A DNA stretch of 8,459 bases from Clostridiales bacterium UBA929. Lineage in GTDB: Bacteria; Bacillota; Clostridia; Oscillospirales; UBA929. The notes under the pieces are model-generated. The model was not told where the DNA came from, ran no database searches, and saw nothing but the letters and a program-made list of their open reading frames with translations. The first letter of the stretch is position 1; every line of letters starts with the position of its first letter. This document shows, piece by piece, positions 1 through 5,389 of this stretch. The position numbers were made by a program, and so were the translations under genes. The stretch is from positions 1 through 8,459 of the forward strand of contig DBDP01000061.1 of the NCBI GenBank assembly GCA_002293625.1, written 5' to 3'.

Positions 1-290
1 TAGTCGTCCGCGCCCATCCCCAGCCCCATGATCTTGTCTGTGTCCTCACTCTTGGCCGAGAGCATCAGGATCGGCACGTTGCTGCCTTCCCGGATACGCA
101 GCGTTGCGCGGATACCGTCGAAGCCGGGCATCATCACGTCCATGATAATCAGCTGCACGTCATGTTCCCGCGCCGCCTCCACTGCTTCCGGCCCGGTGTG
201 CGCCGTCAGGACGCTGTACCCCTCGTGCCGCAGATAGATACCGATCGCCTCGGCAATCTCGCGGTCGTCGTCGCAAACGAGAATGGTCAT
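1..290 (-). CDS. Response regulator, receiver domain (OmpR-like), 3' end outside window
   Basis: This is the start of a two-component response regulator, which is phosphorylated on aspartate by a partner histidine kinase and then usually binds DNA. About 96 residues are visible. The acidic pocket is Asp7-Asp8-Asp9, the phospho-acceptor is Asp51 in IIMDVMMPGFDG, the switch residue is Ser78 in MLSAK, and the segment ends in GMGADD, which in OmpR/PhoB proteins is followed by Y(I/L)xKPF. The start is ATG at 288-290, with AAAGGAGG (298-305) seven bases upstream. The output domain lies beyond position 1, so the OmpR subfamily is inferred from the receiver style. The gene follows dCMP deaminase on the same strand after about 190 bp, with its own probable promoter and a tandem repeat that may be its own binding site. 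A partner kinase is probably further downstream, outside the window. The kinase at 4713-5384 is a different type and an unlikely partner. Confidence 0.93.
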   Translation of the reverse strand, partial: MTILVCDDDREIAEAIGIYLRHEGYSVLTAHTGPEAVEAAREHDVQLIIMDVMMPGFDGIRATLRIREGSNVPILMLSAKSEDTDKIMGLGMGADD

Positions 291-351
291 CCGGTTCCCT
301 CCTTTACGAAATCCAGTGTAACAGTGATTTCTTACAAACGGGTTGATACAA

Positions 352-380
352 ATCTTAAGGGTTTCTTAAAAAACATGCAA
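352..380 (-). promoter_or_regulatory. Candidate promoter of the response regulator gene
   Basis: Read on the minus strand, TTGCAT (375-380) and TAAGAT (352-357) are separated by 17 bp and lie about 60 bp upstream of the regulator start codon. The -35 matches the sigma-A consensus at only three positions and the -10 at four, so this is a moderate call. The site overlaps the TTAAGA direct repeat, which fits a regulated promoter. Confidence 0.35.
353..369 (-). promoter_or_regulatory. Tandem TTAAGA direct repeat, possible response-regulator box
   Basis: On the minus strand TTAAGA occurs at 364-369 and again at 353-358, exactly 11 bp apart (TTAAGAAACCCTTAAGA). OmpR/PhoB-family regulators typically bind as head-to-tail dimers to direct half-sites about one helical turn apart. 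The repeat lies directly upstream of such a regulator gene, so autoregulation is a reasonable inference. No binding is shown by the sequence itself. Confidence 0.4.
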
Positions 381-390
381 TATATGAAAG

Positions 391-412
391 CGGGCGGCAA
401 AACGCCGCCCCT
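391..412. repeat. GC-rich palindrome, member of a dispersed family
   Basis: GGGCGGC (392-398) and GCCGCCC (404-410) form a perfect 7-bp stem around a five-base loop. On the minus strand the unit reads GAGGGGCGGC-loop-GCCGCCCGC, like the other palindromes in this window at 2161-2179, 3090-3159 and 6258-6283. It sits between the dCMP deaminase stop and the regulator promoter and could act as a terminator for the deaminase transcript. No uninterrupted T run follows the stem immediately, so intrinsic termination is uncertain. Confidence 0.55.
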
Positions 413-481
413 CCGAGATTTTCATTGTTATATAATAAGCGGGATTGTCTCGCCCACGCGAAAAACATGCAAAATCACCTT

Positions 482-955
482 TCACACCGTATCGTCGTCT
501 TCCACCCAGTCCCTGACGCTTATTACAGTAAATGCATCCCGCGTATTGCGGATAATCACCCGGGAAATGCCCGCGTTGATGATTAGGCGGCGGCACATAG
601 GGCAAGGGGTGCCGTTCGCCTCCAGATTGCCGTCCGCGTCGTGACAGGCTAAATACATGGTGGAGCCGAGCATTTGCTCCCGGGCCGCCGCGATGATGGC
701 GTTTGCCTCGGCGTGGACGCTGCGGCAAAGTTCATACCGTTCCCCGTGCGCCACGTTGTGTTTTTTTCGGGTACATTCGCCGATATCGGTGCAGTTTTGC
801 CTCCCGCGCGGCGCGCCCGCGTAACCGGTTGAAACAATCACGTCGTTTTTAACGATGATAGCGCCATAATTGCGGCGGAGGCATGTCCCGCGTTCCAAAA
901 CCGTTTCGGCAATGTCTAGGTAATAATTTTCTTTTCCTCTGCGCAGCATGGGCAT
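482..955 (-). CDS. Deoxycytidylate (dCMP) deaminase, ComEB-like
   Basis: A 157-residue zinc enzyme that deaminates dCMP to dUMP in the cytoplasm, feeding thymidylate synthesis. The cytidine/deoxycytidylate deaminase signature is complete: His81-Ala-Glu83 (HAEANAI), with Glu83 as proton shuttle, and PCPMC with Cys118 and Cys121 completing the catalytic zinc site. The N-terminal block RGTCLRRNYGAIIVKN and STGYAGAPRG (residues 22-51) and the extra cysteines Cys55, Cys61 and Cys77 are typical of dCMP deaminases rather than tRNA or guanine deaminases. Full length for the family. ATG at 953-955 is chosen; a second ATG two codons later (947-949) is equally possible because the AAGG-TAGGGA stretch could serve either. 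It begins 3 bp after the stop of the upstream membrane protein gene, so the two are almost certainly cotranscribed. Bacillus comEB is a homologue; a DNA-uptake role should not be assumed. Confidence 0.95.
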   Translation of the reverse strand: MPMLRRGKENYYLDIAETVLERGTCLRRNYGAIIVKNDVIVSTGYAGAPRGRQNCTDIGECTRKKHNVAHGERYELCRSVHAEANAIIAAAREQMLGSTMYLACHDADGNLEANGTPCPMCRRLIINAGISRVIIRNTRDAFTVISVRDWVEDDDTV

Positions 956-958
956 TCC

Positions 959-1537
959 CTACCTTTTCTTTTGTTTTTGTACGGCTTTTTTTTGATGAGC
1001 AACTCCGGCCGGTTCCGGCAATTTGACTCTTGCGGGAATGAACAATTGCGGCAGCCCGATCTGCGCGAAAAAGGCGGAAGCGGCAATCAGGCCCCACATT
1101 CTCTCCCCGCGCGCCGCAACATCCTGCCAAAGCCGCCCCGGTGAAACGAAATACGCCAAAGCGTTCCCAAAGACAGCCGGAAGTTTTCCGATATATTCGC
1201 CCATCTCAAATTCCTGCATTTCCTCCATTTCAAGGGGAACCGCGCCGTAAACGCCCGATACCACGCCCATCATGAAGCAGACAAACATATAAGCCCCCAG
1301 CGCCGACACAATACCGGTGACGGCGCGCCGAACGATCGGATCCAAGTTCTTTCCGGCGTACAGCGCGTATAAAAAGACGTTGACAAAAGGGGTCAGAAGA
1401 ACGGCGGTGGTAAAAATAAAATAAGGAAGCACCGCCAAAAACCCGGCGATCGCAAGCACGGCGGATAAAACCGAACTTGTGAGCAGTGACGCCAAGGCAA
1501 AAATAATGATTCTGTTCGGTTTCTTCTCCTCTTGCAT
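959..1537 (-). CDS. Multi-pass membrane protein of unknown function
   Basis: Family not recognised. The 192-residue product begins with a short charged stretch (MQEEKKPNR) and then has about four hydrophobic segments: roughly residues 9-31, 34-60, 72-97 and 147-167. Between the third and fourth lies a methionine- and glutamate-rich loop (EMEEMQEFEMGE, about 103-114), and the C-terminus is a lysine-rich tail ending QKQKKR. The start is ATG at 1535-1537 because GGGGAGG (1545-1551) lies seven bases upstream. A longer reading from 1576 would overlap the previous gene and lacks such a site. The gene lies 25 bp after the unknown anchored protein and 3 bp before dCMP deaminase, so it belongs to the same transcription unit. 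A channel, a membrane-complex subunit or a regulator are all possible; nothing visible points to enzyme activity. Confidence 0.8.
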   Translation of the reverse strand: MQEEKKPNRIIIFALASLLTSSVLSAVLAIAGFLAVLPYFIFTTAVLLTPFVNVFLYALYAGKNLDPIVRRAVTGIVSALGAYMFVCFMMGVVSGVYGAVPLEMEEMQEFEMGEYIGKLPAVFGNALAYFVSPGRLWQDVAARGERMWGLIAASAFFAQIGLPQLFIPARVKLPEPAGVAHQKKAVQKQKKR

Positions 1538-1544
1538 CGTAACG

Positions 1545-1551
1545 CCTCCCC
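1545..1551 (-). promoter_or_regulatory. Ribosome binding site deciding the membrane protein start
   Basis: GGGGAGG on the minus strand, seven bases before ATG at 1535-1537. It selects this start over the in-frame upstream codon ending at 1576. Confidence 0.75.
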
Positions 1552-1562
1552 GTTTTGGATTT

Positions 1563-2039
1563 TCAATTATGCGCAACGCTGACCGATGCGTTGCCGGTGA
1601 TTAGGCTTCCGCTGACGGTAACGGTGTAAACCCCGATTTGCCGCCGGTAGTCCATCTCGTTGGCGGTGGTATATCCCGGCATTTCCAGCGCGATCAGGGC
1701 GCAGAGCGCATTGATCTCCGGTGGGGTGAGGTAAGGGGAAAGGACGAAATGCGCCTGCTTCAGCGCGTTGGAGACGGTTTTGATCGGAATGGAATAGACA
1801 TTAAACACCGCGTCCATCCGGGACAGTTCCCCTCCGGCGAAAGCCACATTGAGCGCGATCGTTCCATCCAATAAACTGTAAGATAATCCGTCTTCGGAAA
1901 CGTAAACGCTGCCGTAATCACCCATAAGAAGCGCGGCTTGTATTTCCTGCGCGCTTTTAATCTGTATACGGTCGGGATTCATTAAAAAATATATCGTCTC
2001 GCGCTGCCAAATCAGCAGTCCGGCAATAACGCTCAACAA
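1563..2039 (-). CDS. Membrane-anchored protein of unknown function, 5' end unclear
   Basis: Family not recognised. From TTG at 2037-2039 the frame gives 158 residues: the end of a hydrophobic segment (LSVIAGLLIW), then a soluble part of about 140 residues with no cysteine-rich or catalytic motif I know. The same frame stays open upstream to a TGA at 2121-2123 and encodes a proline/lysine/arginine-rich stretch (EKVPKRTGKRRRR) followed by LALGISAGVLLSVIAGLLIW. That is a textbook positively charged flank plus one membrane helix, so the real protein almost certainly starts upstream of 2039. No ATG or GTG exists in that extension, and the TTG lacks a good ribosome binding site. An ATG at 2156-2158 (overlapping the dipeptidase stop) would join if one base had been lost. 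The soluble domain is predicted to lie outside the membrane. It shares a transcription unit with the dipeptidase and the downstream membrane protein. Confidence 0.6.
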   Translation of the reverse strand: MLSVIAGLLIWQRETIYFLMNPDRIQIKSAQEIQAALLMGDYGSVYVSEDGLSYSLLDGTIALNVAFAGGELSRMDAVFNVYSIPIKTVSNALKQAHFVLSPYLTPPEINALCALIALEMPGYTTANEMDYRRQIGVYTVTVSGSLITGNASVSVAHN

Positions 2040-2150
2040 AACGCCCGCCGAAATGCCGAGCGCGAGGCGGCGGCGCCGTTTCCCCGTGCGTTTGGGGACT
2101 TTCTCCGGTAAGATAGCGCGTCACCCCCAAATCCGGCTGCGCAGATACCG

Positions 2151-3002
2151 TCAGGCATAGGGGCGAACTTCGTTCGCCCGCCGCTCCTCCTGCCGGCTGG
2201 GCAAAATTCGCAAAAAATTCCCGCCTGCGATCAGACCGCGTGTATGCTCGTCAAACGGCAGCGCGTTGATCAGCGAGGGAATGTCCTGCGTTCCTGCAAT
2301 CCCTTCCGGAAGCAATTCGCAGCCGTCAAAGTCGCTTCCGATCCCCACATGCTCAGGCCCCATAATAGAAACGGCGTGTTCGATATGCCGTACCACGTCA
2401 GCCAGCGACGCCTCGTCCCGCCCTGTCAGGAACGGCGGGTAGAAAGTAATGCCCAACACGCCTCCGGCTTCCGCCAGTTCCTTTAATTGCGCATCGTTGA
2501 GGTTGCCGCGATGGGAGCAAAGGGCGGCGCAGCAGGCATGGGATACGACCGGCGTTGCCCTTGTGTATTCCATAACATCCCAAAAAGTTTGTTCCGAGGC
2601 ATGGGATAGGTCGATCAGGATTCCCTCATTCTCCAAGGTTCGTATGGCGTCACGCCCAAAGGACGTTAAGCCGCCGCCTACGCCTTTGCAACCGCCCGCG
2701 AGGCGGTTGTCATGATTCCATGTGAGCCCGAAAAAAACAGGCTTGCGCGACAAAAACGGAGCCAAGCCGTCCAGATTTTCCACCGTGTCGCCGCCCTCAA
2801 CAGCCGGAAGCAGGGCGCAGTTCGCGCTGCCGGACACCGCTCCCAGACGGTCGAGCTGCAACAGCTGGTCGGAACCGTAAGCCGCCATGACCTGCATTCC
2901 CGGACCTCTCGCGCGGAGCCGCGCGATGTCCACGTGCCCGCTGTTTTGCCACAGGGAACGCCCTGTTGACAGCGTATCGCAGTGCGCGTCAAAAACAAAC
3001 AT
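2151..3002 (-). CDS. Membrane-type dipeptidase (peptidase family M19)
   Basis: A zinc dipeptidase of the renal dipeptidase family, which cleaves dipeptides, often with broad or D-amino-acid specificity. The 283-residue protein has the expected metal ligands and catalytic residues: His7 and Asp9 (DAHCD), bridging Glu69 (AVEGG), His134 (DLSHAS), His155 (VVSHA), Arg165 in CSHRGNLND and Asp224 in IGSDFDG. The GGNFLRIL motif near the C-terminus is also standard. It is somewhat shorter than many relatives, mostly between Asp9 and Glu69. No signal peptide is visible, so a cytoplasmic location is likely. ATG at 3000-3002 is chosen because GAGG (3009-3012) is six bases upstream and promoter sequences lie further out; a reading from 3053 would run through the promoter. 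The last residues (about 270-283, charged) are encoded by a palindromic repeat and may not be original. It is the first gene of a probable four-gene unit. Confidence 0.95.
   Translation of the reverse strand: MFVFDAHCDTLSTGRSLWQNSGHVDIARLRARGPGMQVMAAYGSDQLLQLDRLGAVSGSANCALLPAVEGGDTVENLDGLAPFLSRKPVFFGLTWNHDNRLAGGCKGVGGGLTSFGRDAIRTLENEGILIDLSHASEQTFWDVMEYTRATPVVSHACCAALCSHRGNLNDAQLKELAEAGGVLGITFYPPFLTGRDEASLADVVRHIEHAVSIMGPEHVGIGSDFDGCELLPEGIAGTQDIPSLINALPFDEHTRGLIAGGNFLRILPSRQEERRANEVRPYA
2161..2179. repeat. Palindromic repeat inside the dipeptidase 3' end
   Basis: GGGCGAAC (2161-2168) and GTTCGCCC (2172-2179) form a perfect 8-bp stem with a three-base loop. With flanks it reads ATAGGGGCGAAC-TTC-GTTCGCCCG, the same layout as the other palindromes in the window. 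Its reverse complement encodes residues of the dipeptidase tail (RRANEVRP), so the repeat appears to have landed in or extended the coding end. Confidence 0.6.
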
Positions 3003-3005
3003 AGT

Positions 3006-3012
3006 CCACCTC
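3006..3012 (-). promoter_or_regulatory. Ribosome binding site deciding the dipeptidase start
   Basis: GAGGTGG on the minus strand. Its GAGG core (3009-3012) lies six bases before ATG at 3000-3002. It supports starting at MFVFDAHCDT, which is also where M19 homology begins. Confidence 0.7.
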
Positions 3013-3015
3013 AAT

Positions 3016-3048
3016 ATTGTAACATAAATTAGGGCAAAGTCAATTATA
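3016..3048 (-). promoter_or_regulatory. Overlapping promoter candidates for the dipeptidase unit
   Basis: Two readings exist on the minus strand. TTGACT (3038-3043) and TACAAT (3016-3021) are 16 bp apart and each match the sigma-A consensus at five of six positions. That promoter would start transcription near 3009, inside the ribosome binding site, leaving almost no leader. A perfect TATAAT at 3043-3048 would give a leader of about 35 bases with an intact ribosome binding site, but its -35 (GTTCCA, 17 bp away) is poor. Either could drive the four genes down to dCMP deaminase. Confidence 0.55.
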
Positions 3049-3089
3049 ATCACGAAAATCCGGTATGGAACGATGGCAATCTGCCTGTT

Positions 3090-3190
3090 CGTAGAGGGCG
3101 GCGTCCTCGACGCCCCGTGTGCATTATACGGCGGGACGTCCGGGAGGCCGTCCCCTACGAGGACTGGGCGGCATACCCAACAGCCCCTAC
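3090..3190. repeat. GC-rich inverted-repeat element between divergent genes
   Basis: The left end CGTAGAGGGCGGCGTCC (from 3090) and the reverse complement of the stretch ending at 3159 (CGTAGGGGACGGCCTCC) match at most positions, giving imperfect terminal inverted repeats around a 70-bp unit. Inside are two perfect 6-bp hairpins: GGCGTC-CTC-GACGCC (3100-3114) and GGGACG...CGTCCC (3133-3154). A third CCCCTAC end at 3184-3190 suggests a second, partial unit and an overall span near 100 bp. There is no coding capacity. It resembles a small non-autonomous palindromic repeat rather than a regulatory RNA. It lies upstream of the proS promoter, so it should not be in that transcript. Confidence 0.6.
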
Positions 3191-3210
3191 CACATTCTAT
3201 GCTATCCCGC

Positions 3211-3239
3211 TTGACTTTCGCGCCTTAAGGCGGTATGAT
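3211..3239 (+). promoter_or_regulatory. Promoter of prolyl-tRNA synthetase, with palindromic spacer
   Basis: TTGACT (3211-3216) and TATGAT (3234-3239) are separated by the ideal 17 bp and each match the sigma-A consensus at five of six positions. Transcription would begin near 3246, giving a leader of about 24 bases. Most of the spacer is a perfect 12-bp palindrome, CGCCTTAAGGCG (3221-3232), a possible operator. Confidence 0.75.
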
Positions 3240-3254
3240 TACAGAAAACCTTTT

Positions 3255-3263
3255 GAGGGGGAG
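3255..3263 (+). promoter_or_regulatory. Ribosome binding site deciding the proS start
   Basis: GAGGGGGAG, six bases before ATG at 3270-3272. It lies downstream of the promoter and excludes the longer in-frame reading from 3117, which would run through the repeat and the promoter. Confidence 0.8.
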
Positions 3264-3269
3264 AAGCGA

Positions 3270-4703
3270 ATGGCCGCCGAAAAAAAGCTCGTGGAGCAAA
3301 TCACGCCGCGGAGCGCGGATTTCGCCGCTTGGTATACCGATGTGGTGAAGAAAGCCGAGTTGGTGGATTACTCCAGCATGAAAGGATTTGTCATCCTTCG
3401 CCCTTACGCATACGCTATTTGGGAAAACATCCAGCGGATTGCGGACGGGTTATTCAAAGAAACCGGGCATGAAAACGTCTGCATGCCGCTTCTGATTCCG
3501 GAATCGCTTCTGCAAAAAGAAAAAGACCATGTCGAGGGCTTCGCGCCCGAAGTGGCGTGGGTTACGCACGGCGGTTCCGAGCCGCTGACCGAGCGCTTGT
3601 GCGTTCGTCCGACTTCGGAAACACTGTTTTGCGAGCATTACGCGCATATCATCAATTCATGGCGCGATCTGCCGAAACTGTACAACCAATGGTGTTCGGT
3701 TGTGCGTTGGGAAAAGACCACCCGTCCCTTCCTGCGCGGACGCGAGTTTTTGTGGCAGGAGGGGCATACCGCCCACGCCACCGCCGAGGAAGCGCAGGAG
3801 GAAACCCTGCGTATGCTGGACGTTTACGCCCGTATCGCCGAGGAGTATTTAGCCATGCCGGTCATCAAGGGGCAAAAAACCGAGAGCGAAAAGTTCGCGG
3901 GCGCTCTGGCGACATATACTTTCGAGTGTATGATGCAGGACGGCAAAGCTCTGCAAAGCGGCACGACGCATTATTTCGGCGACGGCTTCGCGAAAGCGTT
4001 CGGGATAACGTACACGGATAAGGAAAACACCTTGCGGCATGTGTTCCAGACGTCATGGGGCATCTCCACCCGCATTATCGGCGGCGTTATCATGACGCAC
4101 GGCGACGATTCGGGGCTGGTGCTGCCACCCACAATCGCGCCGGTGCAGGTGGTTGTGATCCCGGTGGCGCAGCATAAGGCGGGTGTGTTGGAAAAAGCCG
4201 CCGAGGTTACGGAACTGCTTAAAAACGCCGGGATTCGCGTTAAACTCGATGACAGCGACCAGTCACCCGGCTGGAAATTTGCCGAATATGAGATGAAAGG
4301 CGTACCCCTTCGTTTAGAGCTGGGACCGCGTGACATCGAAGCGGGTCAGTGCGTGCTGGCGAAGCGCACGGGCGGAAAAGAACCCGCCGCGCTGGACGGG
4401 CTTGTAAAAACCGTGAAAACCGCGCTGGACGTTATCCAGAAGACGCTGTATGATAACGCTTCCGAAAACTTACGCAACCGCATTGCCGTCGCGCATACGC
4501 TGGACGAGATGGCGACCGCCGCGAAGAAAGGGTTTGTGAAAACCATGTGGTGCGGCGAGGAGGCTTGCGAGGATACCGTGCGCGAGGCGACCGGCGGCGT
4601 TAAAACGCGCTGCCTGCCGTTTGACCAGACGCCGATCGGCGACGTGTGCGCCGTCTGCGGCAAGCCCGCAGACAAGGTGCTGTACTGGGGTTATCAGTAT
4701 TAG
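3270..4703 (+). CDS. proS: Prolyl-tRNA synthetase, short type without editing domain
   Basis: Charges tRNA-Pro with proline in the cytoplasm; a class II aminoacyl-tRNA synthetase. The 477-residue protein is full length for the eukaryote/archaeal-like type. It has VRPTSE (112-117) and the motif 2 region from VRWE to WQEGHTAHA (145-170), without the large editing insertion of the bacterial type between motifs 2 and 3. Motif 3 is in TSWGISTRIIGG and SGLVLPP (261-287). The anticodon-binding domain follows (about 292-400, starting PVQVVVIPV). The C-terminal domain carries four cysteines, Cys428, Cys433, Cys460 and Cys463, spaced like a zinc site, and ends in the usual aromatic-rich YWGYQY. The start at 3270 is set by the ribosome binding site and the MAAEKKLVEQITPRS homology. 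The gene stands alone with its own promoter, diverges from the dipeptidase unit, and converges on the kinase gene with only 9 bp between stop codons and no visible terminator. Confidence 0.97.
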   Translation: MAAEKKLVEQITPRSADFAAWYTDVVKKAELVDYSSMKGFVILRPYAYAIWENIQRIADGLFKETGHENVCMPLLIPESLLQKEKDHVEGFAPEVAWVTHGGSEPLTERLCVRPTSETLFCEHYAHIINSWRDLPKLYNQWCSVVRWEKTTRPFLRGREFLWQEGHTAHATAEEAQEETLRMLDVYARIAEEYLAMPVIKGQKTESEKFAGALATYTFECMMQDGKALQSGTTHYFGDGFAKAFGITYTDKENTLRHVFQTSWGISTRIIGGVIMTHGDDSGLVLPPTIAPVQVVVIPVAQHKAGVLEKAAEVTELLKNAGIRVKLDDSDQSPGWKFAEYEMKGVPLRLELGPRDIEAGQCVLAKRTGGKEPAALDGLVKTVKTALDVIQKTLYDNASENLRNRIAVAHTLDEMATAAKKGFVKTMWCGEEACEDTVREATGGVKTRCLPFDQTPIGDVCAVCGKPADKVLYWGYQY

Positions 4704-4712
4704 CGCTCTATG

Positions 4713-5384
4713 TTAGGCTCCCATCACAAGCCGGAGCGTAAACTTCCCGTCCGCGTAACCAAAATCCAGCATGTAACCGTTTTCCTCCGCGAACGCCGCG
4801 ATGGAGCGCGCTCCGATTCCGTGACCGGCTTTATACGACGCGGGTAACCCTTTTTCGTCAAATTCTATGGGTTCCGCGCACGGATTGATAACCTCCAGAC
4901 CGATTTGGGTACCGTTTTGCATCAGTTTTACCCGTATCACGCGCTTGTCACGCTGCGGAATTTGCTCCGTTGCGGCAAGCGCGTTTTCCAGCGCGTTTGA
5001 TACCATGACGGACAGCTTGATCGTGTCAAGCGGCAATGATTCGGGAACGTTTGAGGTTACAAATAGGCGAATATCTTTATCCGCCGCCTTGCGTTCAAAG
5101 CGCGTGAATACCGCGTTCAGCATTGATTCCGCGCAGATGGCGCCGGGAGCCGCCAAATCCAGCGAACTCTGCCAGTCGGCATAGACCGCCTCCGCTTCGG
5201 CTGTTTTGCCGGTGCGAAACAATTCCACAATCACACCCATCTCATGGTGCATATCGTGACGCAGAATCTCCATATCCTCCCGGTACTTTTTTTCGGCTTC
5301 GTTTGTATCGAGCAGCGCCTTCATTTGCAAAAGCAGCGTTTGCGCGTAATGCGTCTGTGCCGATTTTTCATGGGTGTTTATCAT
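4713..5384 (-). CDS. GHKL sensor histidine kinase, cytoplasmic part only (likely 5'-truncated)
   Basis: The transmitter of an AgrC/LytS-like (HPK10-type) sensor kinase, 223 residues. The dimerisation and phospho-acceptor helix has LRHDMHHEM with His43 as the expected phosphorylation site, preceded by a helical coiled-coil-like stretch (1-40). The ATP domain has VSNALENAL (128-136, N-box with Asn134) and the G-box AGHGIGARSI (186-195). The membrane sensor that normally precedes the coil is absent. Upstream of ATG 5382-5384 the frame closes at a TGA (5403-5405) after six more codons, and no ribosome binding site stands at a usable distance (a GAGGG is about 19 bases away). The break coincides with the broken start of the chemoreceptor remnant on the opposite strand. 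It is probably a decayed or inactive gene. A genuinely soluble kinase is possible but less likely. No LytTR-type partner regulator is present here. Confidence 0.8.
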   Translation of the reverse strand: MINTHEKSAQTHYAQTLLLQMKALLDTNEAEKKYREDMEILRHDMHHEMGVIVELFRTGKTAEAEAVYADWQSSLDLAAPGAICAESMLNAVFTRFERKAADKDIRLFVTSNVPESLPLDTIKLSVMVSNALENALAATEQIPQRDKRVIRVKLMQNGTQIGLEVINPCAEPIEFDEKGLPASYKAGHGIGARSIAAFAEENGYMLDFGYADGKFTLRLVMGA

Positions 5385-5389
5385 AGTAA

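Noticed and set aside
162..644. Plus-strand 160-residue open frame across the regulator start and dCMP deaminase end
   Set aside because: Both covered ends are well-supported genes on the other strand, and the predicted protein crosses a promoter and a hairpin without any known motif.
366..728. Minus-strand 120-residue open frame overlapping dCMP deaminase
   Set aside because: It is an out-of-frame reading of the deaminase gene; the deaminase frame carries the complete zinc motifs.
3090..3190. CRISPR array or insertion sequence in the divergent intergenic region
   Set aside because: There are no regularly spaced identical repeats and no transposase coding; the signal is a single inverted-repeat unit with an adjoining partial copy.
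3090..3269. T-box riboswitch or other structured leader upstream of proS
   Set aside because: No T-box core sequence (AGGGTGGNACCGCG-like) or specifier stem is visible, and the strong promoter at 3211-3239 leaves a leader of only about 24 bases, so the hairpins at 3090-3159 are not in the transcript.
3117..3269. N-terminal extension of prolyl-tRNA synthetase by 51 codons
   Set aside because: The extra codons run through the palindromic repeat and the promoter, resemble no synthetase sequence, and the good ribosome binding site is immediately before 3270.
4703..4713. Terminator between convergent proS and the kinase gene
   Set aside because: Only 9 bp separate the stop codons and no hairpin with a T run is visible on either strand there.
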